Source: a virus. Taken from it: a stretch of DNA of 29,690 nt. A model generated the notes under the pieces. It saw nothing but the letters and a program-made list of their open reading frames with translations, searched no databases and was not told where the DNA came from. Positions 7,151-15,543 of this stretch are shown in pieces. Location: positions 1 to 29,690 of the IMG/VR virus record IMGVR_UViG_3300000117_000157. The stretch is one strand, 5' to 3'. How positions within the stretch are numbered: the stretch's first letter is position 1; every line of letters begins with the position of its first letter. Position numbers and translations under genes: made by a program.

Positions 7151-8099
7151 TTTAAAATGTAGAGTCTGCGAAAAAGGTTTCAGCAAGTTAGCTTCTTTGC
7201 ATAAGCATATTAAGCAGCACAGTATGCATTTAGCAGAGTACTATGTTAAATTCTTTGCAAGAAAAAATTTGCTTACCGGTGAACTTTTGCCTTTCAAGGA
7301 TATCGAATCTTATTTTAATAAAGATTTCACAAATAGAACTCAAATGAACAAATGGTTGAGGCAAGCAGGAGAGGCGAAAGCCAAAGAATATGTACAATCA
7401 AATATATTAAAAAGAGTTTACGATAAAAACCGAGATTACCTGCCCTTTCACTTAGAAATGGAGCACTGTTTTTTACCCAAGCTGGATATCGTTAGAGATT
7501 TATTCGGAAGTTACTCTAACTTCGCAGATGGGTGTGGTATAGAATTAATGTTTAACAAGCCGTTGGTTAAAGGCTTTTTTAGTCAAGATTTACCAGAAAA
7601 TCTAGAAATATTCATAGACACAAGAGAGCAAAAACCACTCCATTTTAATTTTAGGACTAAAAGTCATAAATTATCTTTTGGGGATTACGCTGCAGCAGGA
7701 GATCACTATGATTACACTTTTGTCGACAGAAAATCTGCTAGCGATTTTTGTGGAACATTGTCTAGCGGCAATCTCGATAGGTTCAAAAGAGAGCTAAAAC
7801 TTACAGAGGATATGGATTCATGTATGTTTGTTGTTGTCGAGTCAACGATACAAAAAATAATAGCTCAACAAAAATTTTTCAAAAGAAAAGCTACCATAGA
7901 TTACTTGTTAAAAAACTTAAGGGATATAATGTATGAATTTCCAAAAAGGTGTCAATTTATTTTCACAGGTACTAGGAAAAATTCGGAATTTATTATCCCG
8001 AGAATTTTATACTTTGGTAAACAATTATGGGAAACCGATTTACAATACTTTATAGATTATGAGCTGGACAGAAGGAAGTCAAACAAGGCAAAAGTCTAA
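7137..8099 (+). CDS. C2H2 zinc finger / ERCC4-type nuclease fusion
   Basis: This is a 320-residue fusion. Residues 8-28 form a C2H2 finger (C8, C11, H24, H28: CRVCEKGFSKLASLHKHIKQH) followed by the HLAEYYVKFF extension seen after fingers in some phage nucleases. Residues about 157-300 carry the XPF/Mus81 (ERCC4) nuclease core: IDTREQKP (D161, R163, E164), FGDY (D183), VDRKS (D197, R198, K199) and FKREL. The family cuts branched DNA such as flaps, forks or Holliday junctions with a divalent metal. It overlaps the upstream gene by 14 bases and terL by 41 bases. That suggests stoichiometric co-expression with the packaging motor and a role in resolving branched DNA before packaging, or in DNA cutting. 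The packaging link is inference. Confidence 0.85.
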   Translation: MTQYDLKCRVCEKGFSKLASLHKHIKQHSMHLAEYYVKFFARKNLLTGELLPFKDIESYFNKDFTNRTQMNKWLRQAGEAKAKEYVQSNILKRVYDKNRDYLPFHLEMEHCFLPKLDIVRDLFGSYSNFADGCGIELMFNKPLVKGFFSQDLPENLEIFIDTREQKPLHFNFRTKSHKLSFGDYAAAGDHYDYTFVDRKSASDFCGTLSSGNLDRFKRELKLTEDMDSCMFVVVESTIQKIIAQQKFFKRKATIDYLLKNLRDIMYEFPKRCQFIFTGTRKNSEFIIPRILYFGKQLWETDLQYFIDYELDRRKSNKAKV

Positions 8100-9924
8100 T
8101 ATTAGAGGTAATCAAAAACTTTTAGATTTAGATGGGTTTTTGGAGGAGGATCAAGCTAAGATAGCCTTGTATGAATTTTTGAGAGGCAATATAACATTTG
8201 CTTCGGATTTACTGCTGGGCATTAAGCTCTTTCCATTTCAACATATGGCCGTCAAGTCAATGTTTGAAACTGATTATTTTCTTGGCGTATGGAGCCGTGG
8301 AATGTCCAAATCATTTACAACCGGCATTTACGCTGCACTTGACGCTGTTTTGAATCAAGGTGTAGAGATAGGAATCCTGTCTAAATCCTTTAGGCAGGCG
8401 AAAATGATATTTAAAAAAATAGAAGATATAGCTGCCAAGCCAGAAGCTGCTTTTTTTAAACAGTGTATAACCAAGGTCTCTAAAAATAATGACGAGTGGC
8501 TAATGGAGATCGGCAGAAGTAGGATTAGAGCCTTACCTTTAGGCGATGGAGAAAAGCTTCGTGGTTTTCGCTTTCAGAGGATTATTATTGACGAGTTTTT
8601 ATTGATGCCCGAAAGAATTTACAACGAGGTTATAGTTCCTTTTTTGTCTGTCGTAGAAAACCCAACTCAACGGCAAGAACTTTATGGGTTGGAGACCATG
8701 CTTATAGAACAGGGTAAAATGAAAGAAGAGGATAGGCACTCTTGGCCAAACAATAAATTAATAGCACTTTCTTCAGCTTCTTACAAGTTTGAATACCTTT
8801 ATAAACTTTACAATCAGTTTGATTTTTTAATAACGCAAAAAAACGATCAGGACAAAGCTTCAAGGTGCATCATGCAGTATAGTTATGATTGCGCCCCAAG
8901 CCAGTTATATGATCAAAATTTGGTTAATCAAGCTAAAGCTACAATGAGCCAGTCTCAGTTTGACAGGGAATTTGGGGCTATGTTTACTGACGATAGTTCA
9001 GGGTATTTTAAAACCAGTAAGATGGCAGATTGTACCATTTTAGATGGAGAGCTGCCCTGTGTAGAAGTTAAAGGGGACCCTTCCGCAGAATACATATTAG
9101 CTTTTGACCCTTCTTGGTCCCAAACTGAAAGTTCTGACGATTTTGCGATACAGATATTAAAACTTCATACTGAAAATGAAAAATCTACATTGGTTCACAG
9201 CTACGCCTTGTCTGGGACATCCCTTAAACATCATATCAATTATTTTTTGTATTGTTTGGATAATTTTAACATTGTGGCTGTCGTTGGCGATTATAATGGC
9301 GGGGTTCAATTCCTTCAATCCTGCAATGAGAGCGAAGTGTTTCAATCTAGGAAATTAAAATTAAAAACTATAGATATCGCCTTTGAAAATCCAGAGGAAT
9401 ATAAAAATGATTTAAGGTCATTTAAAATAGAGTACAACAAAAGTAATGATAAAATCGTTTATTTGAGGAAGCCGACTAGCAAATGGATCAGGAAGGCAAA
9501 TGAGCTTCTTCAATCTAATTTTGACCACAAGAAACTGTATTTTGCGTCTAGAGCTATAGACGACTTTTATGGGCAACAAAAAAGAAAAAGTATACCTATA
9601 GAAGATTTGAAATTCTTAAAAACCAGCGAAGAAAGCAAGCAGAGCCCTGCGGCTAAAATGATAGATTTTATTGAGCATCAATCTGACATGATCGACTTAA
9701 CTAAAAATGAGTGCGCTTTAATACAGATAACAACCACAGCTCAAGGGACTCAGACATTTGATCTGCCGCCTAATCTAAGAAGACAGTCAGGCCCTGATAA
9801 AGCAAGAAAGGATTCGTATTCAGCGTTGATACTAGGGAATTGGATGGCTAAAATATATTTCGATAGTAAAAGTAAAGATATAGAAGAGGTTTTTGAAACC
9901 TTTACTCCAACTTTTATAAATTAA
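8059..9924 (+). CDS. terL: Terminase large subunit (packaging ATPase-nuclease)
   Basis: A 621-residue large terminase. The ATPase half has an adenine-motif-like FPFQ (58-61), a deviant Walker A WSRGMSKS (78-85, K84), Walker B RIIIDEF (D178, E179) and a coupling motif LIALSSAS (near 234-241). The RNase H-like nuclease half has ILAFDPSWS (D350), VVGDYNGG (D411) and a late acidic residue in KDSYSALILGNW (about D585). It packages DNA into the prohead through the portal and cuts it. The usual Gly before the Walker A Lys is Ser. The ATG at 8059 overlaps the nuclease gene by 41 bases. It is the last gene of the operon; a weak A/T hairpin and the portal promoter element follow. Confidence 0.95.
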   Translation: MSWTEGSQTRQKSNIRGNQKLLDLDGFLEEDQAKIALYEFLRGNITFASDLLLGIKLFPFQHMAVKSMFETDYFLGVWSRGMSKSFTTGIYAALDAVLNQGVEIGILSKSFRQAKMIFKKIEDIAAKPEAAFFKQCITKVSKNNDEWLMEIGRSRIRALPLGDGEKLRGFRFQRIIIDEFLLMPERIYNEVIVPFLSVVENPTQRQELYGLETMLIEQGKMKEEDRHSWPNNKLIALSSASYKFEYLYKLYNQFDFLITQKNDQDKASRCIMQYSYDCAPSQLYDQNLVNQAKATMSQSQFDREFGAMFTDDSSGYFKTSKMADCTILDGELPCVEVKGDPSAEYILAFDPSWSQTESSDDFAIQILKLHTENEKSTLVHSYALSGTSLKHHINYFLYCLDNFNIVAVVGDYNGGVQFLQSCNESEVFQSRKLKLKTIDIAFENPEEYKNDLRSFKIEYNKSNDKIVYLRKPTSKWIRKANELLQSNFDHKKLYFASRAIDDFYGQQKRKSIPIEDLKFLKTSEESKQSPAAKMIDFIEHQSDMIDLTKNECALIQITTTAQGTQTFDLPPNLRRQSGPDKARKDSYSALILGNWMAKIYFDSKSKDIEEVFETFTPTFIN

Positions 9925-9981
9925 AGTTAGAAAAGTCACTTTCAACTTTTAATATACTTTTGACGGAAACTTTTTATAACT

Positions 9982-9997
9982 TGTGTAATAATTATAA
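9982..9997 (+). promoter_or_regulatory. GTGTA-type promoter-like element of the portal gene
   Basis: TGTGTAATAATTATAA directly precedes the ATG at 9998 with the shortest spacing (15 bases). Upstream, TTGACG at 9959-9964 could serve as a -35 box 18 bases before TGTAAT, suggesting the element may act as a -10 box, at least here. Confidence 0.5.
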
Positions 9998-11968
9998 ATG
10001 TCTAAAAGAAAATATACCAAAAGATCTGATTATTGGAATAAGTTCAAGTCTCAACATGAGGCTTCCCTTTCGGAGATGTTTACATCTGAAGCTTCTGAAA
10101 ATTATGAGCCTCAGTTGATGGGGGACCCGTTTTATGCATACGAGTCTAAAGCTTATTCTAGATCCTCATTGAATGACAATACTGGTTTATCCCGAAGAAA
10201 TCAAATCTCTGTGTCCCCTAAGGTATTCGGATATGCTAATATAAGAGGCGGCCTTTTGCCTTATCACTACGGTATAGATGGTGTAAATATTAGAGATGCC
10301 ATAGAACTTTGCCAAAAAGCTTACTGCAATATCGCCATATTCAGAAACTCTATAGACATGATGGCAGATTTCGCTAATTCCAATGTTTATCTAGAAGGAG
10401 GGAGCGCTAAATCTAGAGACTTTATAAATTCGTGGTTTAAAAAAATTAAAATTTGGAACCTAAAAGATCAATTTTTTCGTGAATTTTACAGAAGCGGAAA
10501 TGTTTTTTTGTATACGATAAATGGTAAATTTAATTTAGATGACTTTGCTAAAATACGAGATCTGGGCATTCTTGGCAAAGTGAATAAAATACCTATTCGG
10601 TATATTCTGTTAAACCCGTTTGACATGACAGCTAAAAGATCAACCTCTTTTGAGAATGGTCTTTATGAAAAAATACTGAGTGAGTATGAACTGGAAAGGC
10701 TGCAAAACCCAAAAACAGATGAGGATAAGGAATTATTTAATTCTTTGACTCCTGACATGCAAAAAAGAATAAGCAAAGGAGGCTATTATACGGATGGTAT
10801 GAAGGTAGCCCTTGATCCCGAAAAACTCCGCTACACATTTTACAAAAAACAAGATTACGAACCTTTTGGAGTTCCTTTCGGCTTCGGTGTTTTAGATGAC
10901 ATAAACTTCAAGCTGGAAATGAAGAAGATTGACCAGTCAATCTGCAGAACTATAGAAAATGTCGTCTTGCTTATCACTATGGGGACTGCCCCGAAAGACG
11001 GAGGTATAAACCCTAAAAATATAGGGGCAATGCAAAAACTTTTCCAAAACCAAAGTGTAGGTAGGGTTTTGGTAAGTGATTACACCACTAAAGCAGAGTT
11101 TATAATTCCCGATTTGCAAAAAGTGATTGGCCCGTCAAAGTATGAAGTGGTAAATCAAGATATTAAAGAAGGCTTGCAAAACATTATACTTAACCAAGAA
11201 AAGTTCGCCAGCACAGAGATAAAGGCTCAAATGTTTCTGCAGAGGTTGAGTGAGGCTAGAGACGCATTTTTAAATAATTTTCTTCAGCCGGAAATAAAAC
11301 AATTATGTAAAAATTTCGGCTTGAGGGACGTTCCCACTGCTAAATTCGAAACCATTGATCTTAAAGATTCAGCGCAAGTACAGAGAGTCATAACTCGTAT
11401 GATGGAATTAGGAATTTTGCCTCCGGAAGAAGGAATCAAGGTTATCGAAACCGGCGTATTCCCTAAGCAGAATGACTTAAGAAAGGCTCAAGAAAGGTTT
11501 ATTGAAGACAGAAAAAAAGGTTTTTACAATCCTATCGTAGGAGGAGTGCCATTTTATGAGAGTGCAGAAGAAGAGGTTGATACAAAAGCCAAGGCTGCTC
11601 CTCGTCAAGTTGGTCGCCCAAATGGCGCAAAATCTTTTGCAAAAAGAAATTACTCTGTTGATACAATTAAGCAAACGGTAGAAAAAACTGTTGACTTATA
11701 TAATGTTTTAATATCAGAGGCAAAGAAAGCCTATAAAAAGAAAAGGTTAAACAAAGACCAAAAAGAAATACTAGGTAGGGTTTGCGAGTCTATTGTCATC
11801 GGGTGTGAGCATTCTGATTGGGAAAGCAAGGCGATAGGTTGCCTACAAGATAATAAAAAAATGATGGAAATAGGCATACTGGAAGGCGTAAATAAAATTA
11901 GCGATGAACATGTATTAGACACTTATGCGTCAGCCATCTTGTATCACAGTAATAAAATTTCTTTTTAG
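9998..11968 (+). CDS. Portal protein
   Basis: The 656-residue product lies directly after terL and before the prohead protease, the standard portal position, and its length is in the portal range. The N-terminal part has the typical run of helices and FYRSGNVFLYTINGKF (a common portal strand pattern), followed by PIRYILLNPFDM. The middle contains long helices (DINFKLEMKKIDQSICRTIENV) and the C-terminal third is Lys/Glu-rich. It should form the dodecameric ring at the packaging vertex and bind terminase and neck proteins. The C-terminal extension (about 540-656, lysine-rich) is longer than a minimal portal and is of unknown use. Confidence 0.88.
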   Translation: MSKRKYTKRSDYWNKFKSQHEASLSEMFTSEASENYEPQLMGDPFYAYESKAYSRSSLNDNTGLSRRNQISVSPKVFGYANIRGGLLPYHYGIDGVNIRDAIELCQKAYCNIAIFRNSIDMMADFANSNVYLEGGSAKSRDFINSWFKKIKIWNLKDQFFREFYRSGNVFLYTINGKFNLDDFAKIRDLGILGKVNKIPIRYILLNPFDMTAKRSTSFENGLYEKILSEYELERLQNPKTDEDKELFNSLTPDMQKRISKGGYYTDGMKVALDPEKLRYTFYKKQDYEPFGVPFGFGVLDDINFKLEMKKIDQSICRTIENVVLLITMGTAPKDGGINPKNIGAMQKLFQNQSVGRVLVSDYTTKAEFIIPDLQKVIGPSKYEVVNQDIKEGLQNIILNQEKFASTEIKAQMFLQRLSEARDAFLNNFLQPEIKQLCKNFGLRDVPTAKFETIDLKDSAQVQRVITRMMELGILPPEEGIKVIETGVFPKQNDLRKAQERFIEDRKKGFYNPIVGGVPFYESAEEEVDTKAKAAPRQVGRPNGAKSFAKRNYSVDTIKQTVEKTVDLYNVLISEAKKAYKKKRLNKDQKEILGRVCESIVIGCEHSDWESKAIGCLQDNKKMMEIGILEGVNKISDEHVLDTYASAILYHSNKISF

Positions 11969-11977
11969 TCAATAAAT

Positions 11978-11994
11978 AGTGTATTTTATATTAA
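11978..11994 (+). promoter_or_regulatory. GTGTA-type promoter-like element of the protease-scaffold gene
   Basis: AGTGTATTTTATATTAA ends at the ATG at 11995; spacing from the first G of GTGTA is 16 bases. No Shine-Dalgarno site is present. Confidence 0.5.
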
Positions 11995-13611
11995 ATGAGC
12001 GAACCAGAAAAAGAGTACAAATATAAAACTCAGTTTGACTTTAGTATCTATGCCACTAATGACTTAGAAAATGATCTGAGCATTAGCATCGCTTCTTTGG
12101 AGAACCTAAAGCCTTTAATACCTAAGTCTGTAGACCTAAAGAAGAATATCGATTTAGTGGGCGTTGCTTTTAATGCTGCGGTAGTAAACAAGTTCAATAA
12201 AAACGGAGACGGTATTGATTCTTACACTGCAAAAGAAATAGTTAAGTATTTTATCAACAAACCAACTAATATAGAGCATAAAAAAGAAAAAGTCGTAGGC
12301 CATATTGTTAATGCTGGATTTACAGATTTAGAAAATTCAGAGGTTTTAACTTCCACCGAAGCTTTAAAAAAAGAAGATCCGTATTTTTTATCTTTAGCAG
12401 CTGTAGTTTACAAAACTGTTAACCCGGATTTTGCTAACGCACTTCTTCAGTCTAGCGATTCTGAAAGCAGCCTGTTTAAATCTATATCTGCAAGTTGGGA
12501 GCTTGGTTTTAATGATTATAGCATAGCTGTAGGCTCTCAAGATTTGAATGAGGCCAGAATTATATCTGAGCCTGAAGAGGTGGAAAAATTTAAACATTAT
12601 TTAAAAAGTTTCGGCGGATCAGGTAAGCTAGAAAATGGTCAACCAGTTTATCGTTTAGTTACAGGCGAGGTTTTTCCTCTAGGTATCGGCTTCACCACAA
12701 ACCCTGCTGCAGACGTTAAAGGCGTTTATATCGAAAAAAACCAAGATATAAAAATAAATAAAGAAGACAACTCTTCTAGTAAAAATAAAAAACAAGAAAT
12801 TGTTGATAATAATTCTTTAAAAATTTCACAAAACAGTGAAAATGATGTAAAATCACATAACAGTATATCTATCATGAACATAAAAGAAATCACAGATGAG
12901 TTCGCAAAAATTCTTGATAGCAAGCTTTCCGAGAAAGCTGAGTTCTCTCAAGAGGCTGTTGCTAGCGTATCTTCTTTTGTCGCTGACAAAATTAGAGAAA
13001 AAGATGTCGAGTTCCAAAAGGAGCGTGAAGAGATCGAGCAGCAAAAGGCTTTGGCGGCAGAACAGGCAGAACAGGCAAAAGCTTCTATCGTGGAGTTACA
13101 AGAGCAATTGAAAGAGGCGCAAGAGAAGATTAATTCTCTTGAGTCTACTATGGCTTCAGCCAAGGCAGAAGAGCTGTTTAACAGCAGAATGGAAGCCTTG
13201 GATGAAGGTTTCGACCTTAATGATGCTGATCGTGCCGTCATCGCCAAAGAAGTTCAGGCTTTGGATAGCGCTGAAGCTTCATTCGACTCTTATCAAGAAA
13301 AACTTAACACCCTTCTTCACCATAAAAGTAAAGCTTTTAAATTGGAGCAGGAAAAAGTTATCGAAGATAGGGTTTCAACTGAGGTTGAAAAAAGAATCGC
13401 TTCTTTGGACAACAAGGAAGAGGGCGCACCTGTTGCGCAAACAGTGGAAACGGCTGAAGCTTCCAAGACTGATGTCGAAGAAGTTTTAGATCGTGTGGAG
13501 GCTTCAGAAGAGGCTCCCGTTAACAATAATGGAGCTTCTGCTCATGAAGAGTCTCTTTATGACAAATTTAGCAAAGCTTTTAACAAAGACAACATTCAAA
13601 TTAAATACTAA
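11995..13611 (+). CDS. Prohead protease-scaffold fusion
   Basis: This 538-residue protein has two parts. Residues about 1-250 resemble prohead serine proteases: NIEHKK..VVGHI (H95, candidate catalytic His) and KSISASWEL (S163-S167 region, candidate catalytic Ser). They are followed by a PLGIGFTTNPAAD segment where substrate-type strands are expected. A Lys/Asn-rich linker (about 255-290) leads to an acidic coiled-coil C-terminal half (about 294-538), typical of a scaffold. The expected role is to nucleate prohead assembly, cleave the scaffold and mature the head. An internal ATG at codon 294 could give scaffold alone. It ends 2 bases before the decoration gene. The catalytic residues are assigned by pattern only. 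Confidence 0.82.
   Translation: MSEPEKEYKYKTQFDFSIYATNDLENDLSISIASLENLKPLIPKSVDLKKNIDLVGVAFNAAVVNKFNKNGDGIDSYTAKEIVKYFINKPTNIEHKKEKVVGHIVNAGFTDLENSEVLTSTEALKKEDPYFLSLAAVVYKTVNPDFANALLQSSDSESSLFKSISASWELGFNDYSIAVGSQDLNEARIISEPEEVEKFKHYLKSFGGSGKLENGQPVYRLVTGEVFPLGIGFTTNPAADVKGVYIEKNQDIKINKEDNSSSKNKKQEIVDNNSLKISQNSENDVKSHNSISIMNIKEITDEFAKILDSKLSEKAEFSQEAVASVSSFVADKIREKDVEFQKEREEIEQQKALAAEQAEQAKASIVELQEQLKEAQEKINSLESTMASAKAEELFNSRMEALDEGFDLNDADRAVIAKEVQALDSAEASFDSYQEKLNTLLHHKSKAFKLEQEKVIEDRVSTEVEKRIASLDNKEEGAPVAQTVETAEASKTDVEEVLDRVEASEEAPVNNNGASAHEESLYDKFSKAFNKDNIQIKY
12874..13611 (+). CDS. Candidate nested scaffold protein (internal in-frame start)
   Basis: The in-frame ATG at codon 294 of the protease-scaffold gene begins MNIKEITDEFAKILDSKLSE, exactly at the switch from the Lys/Asn-rich linker to the coiled-coil scaffold. 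The upstream DNA changes to very A/T-rich sequence and includes CAGTATATCTATC just before the ATG, similar to the leaders of the GTGTA units. The arrangement parallels lambda C/Nu3, where scaffold is made from an internal start. Predicted product: 245 residues. No Shine-Dalgarno site is visible, so use of the start is not proven. Confidence 0.4.
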   Translation: MNIKEITDEFAKILDSKLSEKAEFSQEAVASVSSFVADKIREKDVEFQKEREEIEQQKALAAEQAEQAKASIVELQEQLKEAQEKINSLESTMASAKAEELFNSRMEALDEGFDLNDADRAVIAKEVQALDSAEASFDSYQEKLNTLLHHKSKAFKLEQEKVIEDRVSTEVEKRIASLDNKEEGAPVAQTVETAEASKTDVEEVLDRVEASEEAPVNNNGASAHEESLYDKFSKAFNKDNIQIKY

Positions 13612-13613
13612 CC

Positions 13614-14273
13614 ATGGCACTTAGATTATTACCTTTCAGACAATATTCTGACAACGATGTAGTCAACTTGTTTGCAAACCAGACAGTTGATTCTGCGCCT
13701 AGCACTAACGGAAACGGTAGTGCTGGAGTTATGGTCAAAGTACTAAGCGGAAACCTTAATAAAGATGTTATTGATTTAATCGATAGCAGCTACCTTGGAA
13801 AGACTGATTATCCATTTTTGGGTGCAGACAAATATCCTACCGTAGCATTAAGGGTTACAGCCGCCACCGCAGACTCTTCAGTCTTAGGTGTTACTTTGAG
13901 ACAAACCCTAGAAACCGATGAAAACGGAGAGAAACTCATTTACAACCCTATTAAGCGTGATGAGTTGCAGACTGTTCTTAGTGGACAAGCTGTTCCTGTA
14001 GCAACTAAAGGTTTATTCACCTTCTCTGAGGATGCTTATGAGAAAGATGCAAACTTTGCTCCGGGTAATCTTACCGTTATTTCTGCAACCGCTGGTAAGC
14101 TATCAGGTGTCGCATGGGCGAACACTTCTGGCGAAACCGTTGTCGGGACCATCTTAGGAACTGGAAACAGAACTTCTCAGAATGGTCAGTCTGATCAATT
14201 CGCAGGCACTGGTACTGCTCAGTATGCGCTTGTTCAGTTGGATTGTTCAATTAGTAACACTTACACTGCTTAA
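13614..14273 (+). CDS. Probable head decoration/stabilisation protein
   Basis: The 219-residue product lies between the scaffold and major capsid genes, the position of lambda gpD-type decoration proteins. It is a soluble, beta-rich, Gly/Ser/Thr-rich protein without signal or membrane segments (LSGNLNKDVIDLIDSSYLGK, SGQAVPVATKGLFTFSED, TVISATAGKLSGVAWANTSG, ALVQLDCSIS). Its codon use and Ala/Thr/Gly composition resemble the adjacent capsid gene, suggesting high expression. There are only 2 bases between it and the previous stop, so translation is probably coupled. The assignment is by position and composition. Confidence 0.65.
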   Translation: MALRLLPFRQYSDNDVVNLFANQTVDSAPSTNGNGSAGVMVKVLSGNLNKDVIDLIDSSYLGKTDYPFLGADKYPTVALRVTAATADSSVLGVTLRQTLETDENGEKLIYNPIKRDELQTVLSGQAVPVATKGLFTFSEDAYEKDANFAPGNLTVISATAGKLSGVAWANTSGETVVGTILGTGNRTSQNGQSDQFAGTGTAQYALVQLDCSISNTYTA

Positions 14274-14278
14274 TAAGT

Positions 14279-14286
14279 AGAAAGGA
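14279..14286 (+). promoter_or_regulatory. Strong ribosome binding site of the major capsid gene
   Basis: AGAAAGGA lies 9 bases before the ATG at 14296. It is the clearest Shine-Dalgarno site in the window and precedes what should be its most abundant protein. Confidence 0.7.
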
Positions 14287-14295
14287 TTTATAGAA

Positions 14296-15450
14296 ATGAA
14301 TATTACCCTTAAAAGAACCGATGAACAAGTCGAATTAATCAAAGCTATGGCTTCTCGCAACAGAGATGTTGCTTACGCTGCCCAAGTTGCTTTGGCCGAA
14401 TTTATTGGTCCAGTTTTAGCAGAGGTTATCAACAATGCGCCGACGATTAGTAATTTATTTACTCCTCTTCAGTATAATTCTGATGACAATCCGTCTATTC
14501 CTTTGGATCTTTATCACGACATTTTTGACGAGGACTATATCAAAGTTTACAGTCAGTCTGTGGCTGGTGGTCTTCCTACTAACTATGTGCAGCCAACTGC
14601 TGCCGAGTTAAAGTTTACCACTTACACCTTAGACTCCGCTGTCTCTTTTGATCGCAGATACGCTTCTCGTTCTCGTTTAGATGTAGTTGGAAAAACTTTC
14701 ACTAGAGTAGCACAGGAAGTTTTATTGAAACAGGAAAGAACTTCTGCTAATTTAGTCTTAACTGCCGCAGCTAATGCTGCAACTGGTAGTGACTCTTATA
14801 GTGCGAAGAATCGTCATATTTTCCGTACAGCTCAGGCTAATAGATTATTATTGGATGATTTAAATAAGTTATTCACTAAAGCTAAAAGAATTAATGCCTC
14901 ATTTGTTGGTGGTACTCCTAGCGGAGCTCGCCGTGGCATAACTGATCTTTTGGTTTCTCCTGAGGTTGTGGAAAGCATTCGTGCTATGGCTTACAACCCA
15001 ATCAATACTTCAGCACCTAATGGTGCCGCTGTTCAGGCCACCTCTCAGCCTATTGCTTTGAGTGATAACGTAAGATCTCAGATCTTCTCACAAAGTGGGT
15101 TGACTGAATTTTATGGTGTTTCTATCATGGAAGTGTTAGAAATGGGTATCGGCAAGAGATTTAATACGATCTTTGATACTGTCGCTGGAACTACGGATTA
15201 TTTAGATCATGGGTCTACTACAGCCTCTAGCGCTTTCAATGGTGCAACTGAAGAGGTTATTATTGGACTTGATCGTAGTCGTGACGCAATGGTTCGTGCT
15301 ATTGCAGTTGATTCAGATACTGGTTCTGAGTTTAACTTGGTCGCTGATGATCAATTCTCCTCTAGACAGCAACGTATAGGTTACTATGGAGCTTTAGAAG
15401 AGGGCCGCATGGTTCTCGACAATAGAGCTTTAGTTGGCTTAATTATGTAA
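14296..15450 (+). CDS. Major capsid protein
   Basis: A 384-residue protein following protease-scaffold and decoration genes, with the strongest ribosome binding site in the window and its own strong terminator. The sequence has features of HK97-fold coat proteins: a helical N-terminal arm (QVALAEFIGPVLAEVINNAP, TISNLFTPLQYNSDDNPSIP), a long spine helix (VGKTFTRVAQEVLLKQERTS), and a PSGARRGITDLLVSPEVVES..RAMAY stretch typical of the A domain. There is no long N-terminal delta domain, which fits scaffold supplied by the separate upstream gene. Identification rests on context, size and fold pattern together. Confidence 0.87.
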   Translation: MNITLKRTDEQVELIKAMASRNRDVAYAAQVALAEFIGPVLAEVINNAPTISNLFTPLQYNSDDNPSIPLDLYHDIFDEDYIKVYSQSVAGGLPTNYVQPTAAELKFTTYTLDSAVSFDRRYASRSRLDVVGKTFTRVAQEVLLKQERTSANLVLTAAANAATGSDSYSAKNRHIFRTAQANRLLLDDLNKLFTKAKRINASFVGGTPSGARRGITDLLVSPEVVESIRAMAYNPINTSAPNGAAVQATSQPIALSDNVRSQIFSQSGLTEFYGVSIMEVLEMGIGKRFNTIFDTVAGTTDYLDHGSTTASSAFNGATEEVIIGLDRSRDAMVRAIAVDSDTGSEFNLVADDQFSSRQQRIGYYGALEEGRMVLDNRALVGLIM

Positions 15451-15477
15451 CCGCACTAACCAAATTCATTATGAATA

Positions 15478-15508
15478 CCTCGCCTCCATCTGGGGGCGAG
15501 GTTTTTTA
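15478..15508 (+). terminator. Rho-independent terminator after the major capsid gene
   Basis: A 7-bp stem CCTCGCC/GGCGAGG (15478-15484 with 15495-15501) with a 10-base loop is followed by six T's. It lies 27 bases after the capsid stop codon. Confidence 0.93.
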
Positions 15509-15525
15509 TTGAAAAAACCCAATAA

Positions 15526-15543
15526 AGTTTATTATATACAGAC
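15526..15543 (+). promoter_or_regulatory. Variant of the GTGTA-type promoter-like element
   Basis: AGTTTATTATATACAGAC lies directly before the ATG at 15544 with the usual 17-base spacing. It has T in place of G at the third position of GTGTA. It follows the capsid terminator, where a new promoter is expected. Confidence 0.35.

Noticed and set aside
12726-13526. Open frames on both strands inside the protease-scaffold gene
   Set aside because: They are shadows of the Glu/Ala/Lys-rich coiled-coil coding sequence (Ser/Leu-rich antisense translation).
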